Both the position numbers and the translations under genes were made by a program. From Clostridium sp. AF15-31 (GTDB lineage: Bacteria; Bacillota; Clostridia; Lachnospirales; Lachnospiraceae): 64,000 bases of DNA. A model generated the notes under the pieces. That model was given only the letters and a program-made list of their open reading frames with translations, was not told where the DNA came from and searched no databases. The stretch lies in contig NZ_QTXL01000009.1 of assembly GCF_003461625.1 (NCBI RefSeq), positions 1 to 64,000 of the forward strand. The letters are read 5' to 3'. This document shows positions 34,429 through 42,328 of the stretch, piece after piece (position 1 is the stretch's first letter; the number at the start of each line of letters is the position of its first letter).

Positions 34429-35232
34429 TTAATCTGCATAATCTATATCTGTATTCATTCCATTGTAGGAAGTCTCCACTGCCTGCATGGACATATTGCA
34501 GCCCAGCCGGTACAGCTTTGTTTTATCCATGATCTGCTCCGCCAGACGGATTGTCGATGATAATACCGCCGGCTGATCTGAACGATAACTCTGCTGTAAT
34601 ATCATCTTCCATGCATCCCGCTTTCTGATCAGTTCGATATGATTGACCGTATCCCGTTCCAGAATACATACTGCCTTTAATGGAACCATGATGTTGTTCT
34701 GCAGATGATCCTTGCCCGCCCATGGGGTTCCGCATGCCAGCACGCCTTTGCCGGTTACTTTCAACAATGGCTTATCGTCATTTACCATCACAGCACGATT
34801 TCCAAAATATTTGCGCCACAGCTTGGTATGTGTAGATTTTCCGGTTCCACTCTTCGCCGTGAACAGATACGCTTCTCCATCCACCGCTATCACCGAACCA
34901 TGAAATAACAAGGTATTGTATGCGATCATCTGATCTGCGATCTTCCGGTATAACGCCAGCGTTTCCAGATATGCATCACTGTAGTATCCAAACCACGGTC
35001 TTCCCGGTCCTTTCCTTCCACCGACCTGTTCCTGCTTCTCCGACCGATCCCGTTCCGCTGCGATATCCCTCTGTGTGATCATCACCGAAAATGCCTCCGG
35101 TCCCGTTGTCAGATAGTCCCGACAATATTCTCTTGTACTTCTGTAATTCGCATAGATCTTTATCGTTACATCTGCAAGCCGGATCCAGAATATAAATTTT
35201 TCATTTTCAAATCCCATCTTTTCATTTTTCAT
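34429..35232 (-). CDS. HPr kinase-like protein, first gene of RiPP-like cassette
   Basis: The nucleotide-binding loop FTAKSGTGKSTHTKLW, the VNDDKPLL segment and CGTPWAGKDHL match the HprK-related kinases that occur in peptide maturation clusters. It is 267 aa. In lasso-peptide clusters such kinases phosphorylate a serine of the precursor. The start ATG 35232 has only a weak GGTGGT site; the ATG five codons later is possible. It is transcribed after the terminator of the lysine-rich gene (35302-35330). Confidence 0.82.
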   Translation of the reverse strand: MKNEKMGFENEKFIFWIRLADVTIKIYANYRSTREYCRDYLTTGPEAFSVMITQRDIAAERDRSEKQEQVGGRKGPGRPWFGYYSDAYLETLALYRKIADQMIAYNTLLFHGSVIAVDGEAYLFTAKSGTGKSTHTKLWRKYFGNRAVMVNDDKPLLKVTGKGVLACGTPWAGKDHLQNNIMVPLKAVCILERDTVNHIELIRKRDAWKMILQQSYRSDQPAVLSSTIRLAEQIMDKTKLYRLGCNMSMQAVETSYNGMNTDIDYAD

Positions 35233-35301
35233 GTTCCATATACCACCATCATTTAAAATCCTGCCTTAGTTTACCACACAGTAAGGATGACGTGCAATAA
35301 G

Positions 35302-35330
35302 AAAAAAGACACCCTCGTGGCCAGGGTGCC
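35302..35330 (-). terminator. Rho-independent terminator of the lysine-rich secreted protein gene
   Basis: On the minus strand GGCACCCT pairs with AGGGTGTC across 7 nt and is followed by TTTTTT, 37 bases after the stop. Confidence 0.85.
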
Positions 35331-35367
35331 TTCAATGCTATAGCAATTTAATGTATTGTGTTAAATA

Positions 35368-35982
35368 TTATTTAACTTTGATCTTGATTGTCTTTGTTGT
35401 TGCTTTGTAGTTCTTTGTTGCAGCAACCTTAACAGTTACTCTGTAAGTACCTTTCTTGATACCCTTAGCCAGAGTGATCTTGCCCTTCTTTACAACAATC
35501 TTCTTTGAGCTTCTCTGATAAGTTACTTTAGCCTTATCCTTTACACCAGAAACCTTGAATGTATAAGATTTAGCTTTCTTCTTAAATGTTGAAGCTTTCT
35601 TGGTCTTATAACCGTTTTTAACTGTCAGCTTCTTCTGAGTTGCCTTCTTAATTGTGTATGAAGATGACACTTTTCCGGCATACTTGCCCTTACCAGTGAT
35701 CTTTACTGAGTAAGTACCAGCATTTTTGCCGCTTGTAACCTTAACAGTATAGTCTGTACCAGCCTTTAATGTTACTTTCTTGCCGCTCTTGGTTTTATAC
35801 TGAACCTTGATCGTCTTAGGAGTCTGTTTCTTACCTGTATAAGTAAGTGTAGAACATGTAATTGTTGTGTTCTTCTTTGTTAACTCCTGTGAAGTAACTG
35901 ACTCTGTTGCAGCCATTGCTGTACATGGAATCATAAGAGCGATAACCATGATAATAGCAATCAGCTTCTTTAAATTCTTCAT
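35368..35982 (-). CDS. Secreted lysine-rich beta-repeat protein
   Basis: ATG 35982 follows AAGGAGAAAACT. A signal peptide (LKKLIAIIMVIALMIPCTAMA) is followed by a 180-residue region very rich in Lys and Thr, with repeated beta-strand units of the YTGKKQTPKTIKVQYK and GTYSVKITGKGKY kind, like Ig-like or MBG-type repeats of clostridial surface proteins. No cell-wall anchor motif is seen. The high positive charge suggests binding to wall or polysaccharide. It lies between the exopolysaccharide operon and the RiPP-like cassette. Confidence 0.8.
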   Translation of the reverse strand: MKNLKKLIAIIMVIALMIPCTAMAATESVTSQELTKKNTTITCSTLTYTGKKQTPKTIKVQYKTKSGKKVTLKAGTDYTVKVTSGKNAGTYSVKITGKGKYAGKVSSSYTIKKATQKKLTVKNGYKTKKASTFKKKAKSYTFKVSGVKDKAKVTYQRSSKKIVVKKGKITLAKGIKKGTYRVTVKVAATKNYKATTKTIKIKVK

Positions 35983-36175
35983 ATTGAGTTTTCTCCTTCC
36001 TAGCACATTTTCGGATAAAAATCGTTCTGATCATTTTGAAAACTGAAGTTCTCTCACCACTTTAACCAGAACATCTATGATAAAACAGCCGTCTGCCACG
36101 TATCGGCCGAATCATCCAACCTGTGTCCATCTGCCAGATCCTGTTGAACGGATCCCCTATCTATCTGGATCTGTT

Positions 36176-36895
36176 CTATTTTCCGCTTTTCTGGTCTTTT
36201 CCATAGCCGTATCCATAGCCATAGGATTTATATTTTCCATAATAACTCTTGTATGCACGTCCGGATACTTCTACCCGGTTCAGGATCACACCCAGCAGTT
36301 TACAGCGAACCTGTTCCAACTGCTGCATGGATTGTTTTATCACGTTTCTGGACGTTTCACCACTACGGACAACAAGTACTGCACCATCACATAAGGAAGC
36401 AACCTGTGCAGCATCTGCGACACTGCCAAGCGGCGGCGAATCTATAATCACATATCTATACTGCTCTGCCAGTTTATTAAGCAGTTCTGCAAAACGATCA
36501 TCCTCCAATAATGCAGATGGATTCTCTAACAGATTGCAACATGGCACGATATAACCATTTGGGATATTTGTTTCATATACAACATCCTCATATTCTGCCT
36601 GCCCGGACAGATAATAACCCAGATCCTTGATCTCGCCTTCTGTCTGGATATTATGTCTGCTCTTGATCACTGATTTTCTCAAATCCACATCAAGAAATAC
36701 AGTCGGAAATCCGGCTTCTGCCATCATCTTCCACAGATTCATGGAAATTGTACTTTTGCCTTCATTTGGCAGACTACTTGTGATCAACAACTTCTTTGTA
36801 TTTTTTCCACAAAACTTGATATTTATACGAAGCCTGTTCATTGCTTCTTCGACAGCATACGGCATTTCTTTAAAATCAATATTTATCTTTTTCAT
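36176..36895 (-). CDS. CpsD/CapB-like bacterial tyrosine kinase
   Basis: The Walker A-type loop SSLPNEGKSTI (41-50), DVDLRKS and VIIDSPPLGSVADA (Walker A' and B) define a BY-kinase. The C-terminus has a tyrosine cluster (YKSYYGKYKSYGYGYGYG), the autophosphorylation tail. It overlaps the end of the chain-length regulator gene by 4 bp; that membrane partner activates the kinase. With the CpsB-like phosphatase of the same operon it should control exopolysaccharide length or export. Confidence 0.93.
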   Translation of the reverse strand: MKKINIDFKEMPYAVEEAMNRLRINIKFCGKNTKKLLITSSLPNEGKSTISMNLWKMMAEAGFPTVFLDVDLRKSVIKSRHNIQTEGEIKDLGYYLSGQAEYEDVVYETNIPNGYIVPCCNLLENPSALLEDDRFAELLNKLAEQYRYVIIDSPPLGSVADAAQVASLCDGAVLVVRSGETSRNVIKQSMQQLEQVRCKLLGVILNRVEVSGRAYKSYYGKYKSYGYGYGYGKDQKSGK

Positions 36896-37728
36896 TTGCT
36901 TCGTCTCCCTTTCAATCCAGATTTTGTTTCTCCATATTCAGCGCCGTCCTCATTCTGTCCCAGTGACTCACTGTCTGGAATTGAAGTAAGCGGAACAATT
37001 CCAAAGTATTTTTCCATATCGGATGCTGTATGGATCGTATCATCCAGGAGATATCGTATGATCAGGATCAGACAGTAAATAAATGCGCCCGCCAATGCTC
37101 CGATCAGTGTATATTTCAGATAACTTGGTCCTGCCTTCTGATCCGGTATTCTTGCAACCTGAGCAATATTCGGTGCATTGGTACTCATTGTATCCGGAAG
37201 ATATTCTACCGCAATCTCAGCCAGTGTGTTTGCTATGTCTTTTGCCTGCTCTGGATCTGTGCTTGTAACTGTTATCTTCAGTACTCTTGTATCCGCCGGA
37301 TTCTCAAGTACGATCATCTGTGCAAGCTCTGCCGAATCCATTGACAAATTCAATTTGGAGATTACCTGATCCAATACAGGATAACTGAGCATTAATTCCT
37401 CATAATCCTTTGTCAGCGACATACCAATATTCAGATCGGACAGATTTACAACGGAATCCTCCGATGCAGATACGACATACAGTTTTGCGGTCGACTGGTA
37501 CGTCGGTTTGATCATAAAATATGCATATGCATTTAACAGGACTGCACCAAGCAAAAATGCAAGTATGATAAAATGTAACTTATCCATCAGTGCATATCCC
37601 AGATCGACCAGATCTATCTCTTTATCGTCATCATCAACGGTCACCATCGTCACCTTATTGATCTTTTCTTCTTTTCCATTGTCCGACATCGGTACTTTTT
37701 TATTTTCTGCGCTCATGTTCTCCTCCAT
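36892..37728 (-). CDS. Wzz/CapA-like chain-length regulator (kinase modulator)
   Basis: Two membrane helices, at residues 50-72 (LHFIILAFLLGAVLLNAY) and about 218-240, flank an extracytoplasmic domain, the Wzz topology. A proline-containing segment before the second helix (QKAGPSYLK) agrees with the family. It has an unusually long acidic N-terminus of about 45 residues. It overlaps the kinase gene by 4 bp and is 11 bp downstream of the LCP gene. Confidence 0.9.
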   Translation of the reverse strand: MEENMSAENKKVPMSDNGKEEKINKVTMVTVDDDDKEIDLVDLGYALMDKLHFIILAFLLGAVLLNAYAYFMIKPTYQSTAKLYVVSASEDSVVNLSDLNIGMSLTKDYEELMLSYPVLDQVISKLNLSMDSAELAQMIVLENPADTRVLKITVTSTDPEQAKDIANTLAEIAVEYLPDTMSTNAPNIAQVARIPDQKAGPSYLKYTLIGALAGAFIYCLILIIRYLLDDTIHTASDMEKYFGIVPLTSIPDSESLGQNEDGAEYGETKSGLKGRRSK

Positions 37729-37739
37729 CCAAAGTATCT

Positions 37740-38753
37740 CTATTCTGTATATTCTTTATAAAACAGTTCTGCGATCGCTGCATTCAGACTTTCCTCATCT
37801 GCCTCAAAGGTAGCGAAATCAAGTTCATCCAGCCCTTCTGTTCCGGAAATAGATACCTCGCCCTCGTCCTTCTCTTTCACAACAAGAAGTGCCAGCTTGC
37901 TGAATTTATTTGCCGATATATTCGTCACCATATAATCTCCCAGTGCATTGTACAGATCCAACGGATAGGTACTGTCTGTCTGACATTTCTCTTTTATATT
38001 TTTCTTAAGCCCTTCCATATATACGGACTGACGTTTCATTCTGTTTTCATTTGTTTCATCAGCGACATCCCAACGGTCATGTACATAATGTACCGCCTGC
38101 TCATCACTGAGCTGAACCGTATCTCCAATCTTAAGGGATGGATCCACTTTGGAAAAATCATCCTCAATCGTAACCGTTACTCCTCCTGCCATATGATTGA
38201 TGATAGAAATTGCTCCCATATTTACAGCAGCATATCCGTCAATCTTCTGACCACCAAGCAGCTCTGATACAGCATCCACGGTATTCTCGCAACTGGCTTC
38301 CAGTCCATCTCCGCTTGCATGTGCAAGTGCAATCTGTACAACAGAATCGCCCAGATAAGAATTGTCGAGATCCAGGGATTTTACATTTGTCAGTGTATTT
38401 CTGTTGATTGCCAGAGTCTTAAATGTCCCTTCACTGATATCTCTGACCATCAGCATAAGCACATCACTCTGCCCGGATTCTCCATAGTCCTCTGCTTTTT
38501 TTACTTTATCCAGTGAATCGATACCCATGAACAAATAGGTCTCTATATTCTTCTTCGGAAGATATTTCTTGCCATTTATACGGACAACTCCCTGCTCTGC
38601 CTCATATGCCTCCTGCTTCCGGAGCTTCTGCCGGTCAATTGCCCGGAACACAATAACTGCCGCTAAACAAAATATGATAACTGCTGCAATAGTAATTGTC
38701 AGTTTTTTATATAATTTCAGTTTTTCCTGTCTGGAATGTATCCTGTGTGCCAT
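37740..38753 (-). CDS. LytR-CpsA-Psr (LCP) family protein
   Basis: A basic N-terminus and one membrane helix (about 18-37) precede an LCP domain with the FMGIDSLD, LMLMVRD, NRNTLT and VHYVHDRWDVADETNENRMK motifs, where the arginines bind lipid pyrophosphate. LCP proteins transfer polysaccharides from lipid carriers to peptidoglycan. The position in this operon supports attachment of a capsule or exopolysaccharide. Confidence 0.92.
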   Translation of the reverse strand: MAHRIHSRQEKLKLYKKLTITIAAVIIFCLAAVIVFRAIDRQKLRKQEAYEAEQGVVRINGKKYLPKKNIETYLFMGIDSLDKVKKAEDYGESGQSDVLMLMVRDISEGTFKTLAINRNTLTNVKSLDLDNSYLGDSVVQIALAHASGDGLEASCENTVDAVSELLGGQKIDGYAAVNMGAISIINHMAGGVTVTIEDDFSKVDPSLKIGDTVQLSDEQAVHYVHDRWDVADETNENRMKRQSVYMEGLKKNIKEKCQTDSTYPLDLYNALGDYMVTNISANKFSKLALLVVKEKDEGEVSISGTEGLDELDFATFEADEESLNAAIAELFYKEYTE

Positions 38754-38767
38754 CTTTCTTTCTCTGA

Positions 38768-38887
38768 TCAGAACAGGTTCCCTATCAGATCAGATCCTCC
38801 TGTCGGCCATGTTTTTTCACATATGATAAGTGCTGTCAATATAATAAACAGTATAATACTGATTATGATCGCTACTTTTTTTGACAT
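38768..38887 (-). CDS. 39-aa single-pass membrane peptide in the exopolysaccharide operon
   Basis: ATG 38887 is preceded by TTGGAGGATAG. The product starts MSKKVAIIISIILFIILTAL, one membrane helix with a short tail. It fills the gap between the CpsB-like phosphatase and the LCP gene and ends 15 bases before the LCP start. I do not know a function; a small accessory of the polysaccharide machinery is plausible. Confidence 0.6.
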   Translation of the reverse strand: MSKKVAIIISIILFIILTALIICEKTWPTGGSDLIGNLF

Positions 38888-38906
38888 CTGTCTATCCTCC
38901 AACCTT

Positions 38907-39623
38907 TTATTTCAAACCAAGAAGCTGACATCCATATGCATCAATCTCTGCAAGAATGTCTGCACCTGCTTTCTTTTCCAGTCTCTGTCGTCCCTCCATC
39001 AGATTCGGAGGACGATGATGAACTCCATGACAGTCACTTCCCAGAATATGTGCCTGCCTCTTTTGAAACATGCGGATCAACATCCCGCCCTGTTTCCAGT
39101 CTGACAAACTTTCTGCATTGATCTGTATGGTAACCGGAAGCTCCATCAGCTTTTTTATGTACGGCTTATTCCCTGAAATCTTCATAAAGCGTTCCAGATG
39201 AGCGATAATGATCCGGAGCTGTCTCTCATGGATCAGCTTTTTTACCTGTAAAAGATCTTCATCCGTCCACGTCCGGAACGGCATCTCAAGCAGCAGAAGC
39301 TCTGTTCCCTGGATTGTCAGCCGGTCAACCTTATCTGCATCTCCGATCCCATCAAAAAAAGCAACTTCCGCTCCAAGCAGAAGCTGTGGGGTATCCGATA
39401 TGTTTTCAGTCGTTACTGCCTCTATCAGACTTTGATATGCATGTTCCCGTTTTTCAAGAAAATGTTCGATTCGATCCTCGTCCGCATAAAAGTGCGGTGT
39501 CGCGATCATTCTGTCTACACCGGCATTCCGACTGAGCCGAAGCATCTCTATGGATGTTTCTATATTTCTGCTTCCATCGTCAATTCCCGGAAGAACATGT
39601 GAATGGAAATCGATTACTTCCAT
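38907..39623 (-). CDS. CpsB/YwqE-like tyrosine-protein phosphatase (PHP family)
   Basis: The PHP metal-binding residues are present: DFHSHVLPGIDDG near the N-terminus, ATPHFY, the acidic LLLEMPF, IAHLER and GSDCHG. This is the manganese-dependent phosphatase that reverses the CpsD-type kinase. At 238 aa it is a normal length. It is the first gene of the operon 39623 to 36176. Confidence 0.93.
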   Translation of the reverse strand: MEVIDFHSHVLPGIDDGSRNIETSIEMLRLSRNAGVDRMIATPHFYADEDRIEHFLEKREHAYQSLIEAVTTENISDTPQLLLGAEVAFFDGIGDADKVDRLTIQGTELLLLEMPFRTWTDEDLLQVKKLIHERQLRIIIAHLERFMKISGNKPYIKKLMELPVTIQINAESLSDWKQGGMLIRMFQKRQAHILGSDCHGVHHRPPNLMEGRQRLEKKAGADILAEIDAYGCQLLGLK

Positions 39624-39779
39624 ATTTTACTGTAACCTTTCTTTTTAAGCCATTGAAATTATATTTCAGAAGCGAACAGATATCACAGCCACTCTTTTTG
39701 CACTGCGAATTTAGAAATTGCTTTCATTTCTATTTTATTTTACCCTGTCTCCCCTGTATACCCGCACCAAGTGCGTTCA

Positions 39780-39799
39780 ATAATTTCACATGAAATTAT
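39780..39799. promoter_or_regulatory. Perfect 20-bp palindrome upstream of the exopolysaccharide operon
   Basis: ATAATTTCA-CA-TGAAATTAT has 9-bp arms and a 2-nt centre and lies 157 bases upstream of the CpsB-like start and 100 bases before the end of the permease gene at 39900. It may be an operator or a short terminator for the ABC operon. The rest of 39624-39899 shows no gene. Confidence 0.5.
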
Positions 39800-39899
39800 G
39801 CCACATCCGCCTTTTAATGTAAAGGTATAAGGAATATTTTCTACATTTTTACATCAACACAGCACGCATGTGGCCTTTTTATTGTCTTATTTTTATATC

Positions 39900-41150
39900 T
39901 TATTTTTCTCTTTTTAATTCTTTTAATGCTCTGGATAACCTGATTGGATTGCCATACCGAAGTGTTGAATTACGGAAGATCTTACCTCCCAGAACACCCA
40001 TACCGATCACCGATATATATAAAATTATTGCTGATATAACAACTTCCCATGTTGCTACATCTCCCATCGCAACTCTTGCAAACATTGCACTGTAAGAACT
40101 GATCGGTAGATAAGAACAGATCCTGATGACCAGTCCGTCTACATTTGTCAGGTTCATCAGTACGACAAAATACACGATCATTACGATCATCTGCGCCGTA
40201 CCGGCTGATTTGTTCAAATCCTCGATCTTAGATACCAGTGCCCCAAGTGCTCCATACATAAATGCATAGAACAGGAATCCACCAAGGCCGAATACCGCAA
40301 ATGCGATCAGAACATCAGATGGGATATTTAATACAGAACCCATAAAGCCACCCCAGTAGTCTTTATTAAAGTTGTATGAGATCAACAGGGCTGCCATGAT
40401 CAATCCGACCTGAAAGAACGTAGCAACTGTTCCGGCAAATACCTTTCCAAATAAAATATCTCTGGAGTTCGTTGTTGTTACCAGAATCTCGATCGAGCGG
40501 TTGCTCTTTTCATTTGCCACACCGGTTGCGATCGACATTCCATACATAACGATCAGCATGAAGATCACGATAACCAGAATATAACAATACCAGTAATTGC
40601 TTGTGCTGTCCTTACCGAGGATAACTTCTTTTGCCTGGATATCTGCATAATCAAGACTCATAAGTTCATCAAAATCCAGATCATGTGCTTCACTGTACTG
40701 TTTCTTGGACAACATGGACAGATAACTGTCAAAGGTACTGGTGTAATCATCAAACATGCCTTTATTATAAACATAATAGGTATATTCTGATGTACTATAA
40801 ACTACATAACCAAGTTCCGCATCTTCACTTTTAACCAGCGACTCTACTTCTGCTGCATCCTTACATTTCTGCAGCTTAACATCCGGATATACCTGCGCCA
40901 GCAATCCTTCATCCATAATACCGGATGCATCATAATATGCATATACGGATTCATTCTCCTGATCCGATTCATTCTCTGCATCTGTCTCTTTATCAGACGA
41001 AGGACTTCCACTTGTAAACGATTCCTTAATTCTCGGTGCGAACATGATGCCTACGCAAAGAAGTGCCAGTAAGATCGTTGAAATCAGATAGGATTTACTG
41101 CCAAAATAATTACCGAGTTCAAACCTTAATATTGTACCAATCTTTTTCAT
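39900..41150 (-). CDS. ABC-2 type permease, NatB-like
   Basis: One helix near the N-terminus (about 20-35), a large extracytoplasmic domain, and six C-terminal helices from about residue 190 give the NatB/ABC-2 topology. It contains an acidic linker (about 48-70). The gene starts 5 bp after the ATPase gene, so the two form one transporter. Family members export sodium or amphiphilic compounds; the substrate cannot be told from sequence. Confidence 0.88.
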   Translation of the reverse strand: MKKIGTILRFELGNYFGSKSYLISTILLALLCVGIMFAPRIKESFTSGSPSSDKETDAENESDQENESVYAYYDASGIMDEGLLAQVYPDVKLQKCKDAAEVESLVKSEDAELGYVVYSTSEYTYYVYNKGMFDDYTSTFDSYLSMLSKKQYSEAHDLDFDELMSLDYADIQAKEVILGKDSTSNYWYCYILVIVIFMLIVMYGMSIATGVANEKSNRSIEILVTTTNSRDILFGKVFAGTVATFFQVGLIMAALLISYNFNKDYWGGFMGSVLNIPSDVLIAFAVFGLGGFLFYAFMYGALGALVSKIEDLNKSAGTAQMIVMIVYFVVLMNLTNVDGLVIRICSYLPISSYSAMFARVAMGDVATWEVVISAIILYISVIGMGVLGGKIFRNSTLRYGNPIRLSRALKELKREK

Positions 41151-41155
41151 ATATC

Positions 41156-42166
41156 TTAACCTCTCTTTCCAAACAGACCCTTTTTCTGCTTTGGTTCAAA
41201 TTCAGAAAAAGAAGTTCCGATATTATTTTTTTCTTTTATATCTTCCGGTGTCTCCTCATCTCCGACTGCCGATACAAATATATCATTCAGGGAAGGCTCA
41301 TAAACTCCATAGCTCCTAAGCCTGATTCCCAACTCTTTAAAACGGGAAAGCACCTGCCATTCATCCTGTTCCGGCAGAATCTGTGTCACAACATGATGCT
41401 TGTTATGGCTGATCACCTGCACCTGATCTGCAAACTTATCACGAAGAATCTGTTCCAGTTCTTCCGACTCCATTCCAACAGCCGCAACTGCTTTATGTCC
41501 TTTTCCGTATTCTTCCTTGATCTTGTCAAGGTTGCCTGCCAGTGCCACTTCACCATGATTGATCACTACGATATCTTCACAGAATTCTTCCACATAGCTC
41601 ATCTGGTGGCTGGAAAAGATAACGATCTTTCCGTCTGCGATCAGTTCATTTATAACATCCTTTAAGATCTGGGAATTCACAGGATCTAAACCGGAAAACG
41701 GCTCATCTAAGATCACGATATCAGGATCTGCTACTAATGTTGCTGCAAGCTGTACCTTCTGCTGATTACCTTTCGATAACGTATCCAGTTTCCGGTTCTC
41801 GTACTGGATCACATCCAGACGGGTCAGCCACTTCCGCATATTCTCTTCCGCCTGCTTCTTATTCATCCCACGAAGCTTTGCCAGATATACTAACTGCTCA
41901 CTGATCAGACGTTTCGGATATAAGCCACGTTCCTCCGGCAGGTATCCGACCTGCCCCGGCTGATAGACAAAGGGGGCTCCATCTAATAAGACCTGACCTT
42001 CATCTGCATGGAAAACATCCATGATGATCCGGATCGTTGTGGTCTTTCCTGCGCCATTTCTTCCCAACAGTCCGAGTGCGCTTCCACCCTCTACCGAGAA
42101 ATTGATCCCGTGCAGGATCTCTGTGCCATCAAAGCTCTTTTTGATGCCCTGTAATTCTAATTTCAT
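41156..42166 (-). CDS. ABC transporter ATP-binding protein, NatA-like
   Basis: Walker A GRNGAGKTTT, signature LSKGNQQKVQL, Walker B IVILDEPFSGLDP and the C-terminal DUF4162-type extension are present. ATG 42166 (336 aa) is chosen over one nine codons upstream because GGAGAG lies 6 bases before it. It is the first gene of a two-gene operon with the NatB-like permease. A palindrome upstream (42190-42214) suggests repressor control. Confidence 0.92.
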   Translation of the reverse strand: MKLELQGIKKSFDGTEILHGINFSVEGGSALGLLGRNGAGKTTTIRIIMDVFHADEGQVLLDGAPFVYQPGQVGYLPEERGLYPKRLISEQLVYLAKLRGMNKKQAEENMRKWLTRLDVIQYENRKLDTLSKGNQQKVQLAATLVADPDIVILDEPFSGLDPVNSQILKDVINELIADGKIVIFSSHQMSYVEEFCEDIVVINHGEVALAGNLDKIKEEYGKGHKAVAAVGMESEELEQILRDKFADQVQVISHNKHHVVTQILPEQDEWQVLSRFKELGIRLRSYGVYEPSLNDIFVSAVGDEETPEDIKEKNNIGTSFSEFEPKQKKGLFGKRG

Positions 42167-42189
42167 ATCTCTCTCCTTTTTATGAACCG

Positions 42190-42214
42190 ACATTCATATT
42201 CCTGTTATGAATGT
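42190..42214. promoter_or_regulatory. Palindromic operator upstream of the NatAB-like operon
   Basis: ACATTCATA and TATGAATGT form perfect 9-bp arms with a 7-nt centre, 24 bases upstream of the ATPase start. The site overlaps where a promoter should be. No regulator gene is adjacent. Confidence 0.6.
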
Positions 42215-42328
42215 ACGATCAGTTTCAGGTTGCAATTTCCATCTACTATATCATAATTCAACTCTGAAACAATCTTTAATAAGCTTAATTATCGTTTGTA
42301 ACGGTTCATATTTTCCTCTATTCCAGTT

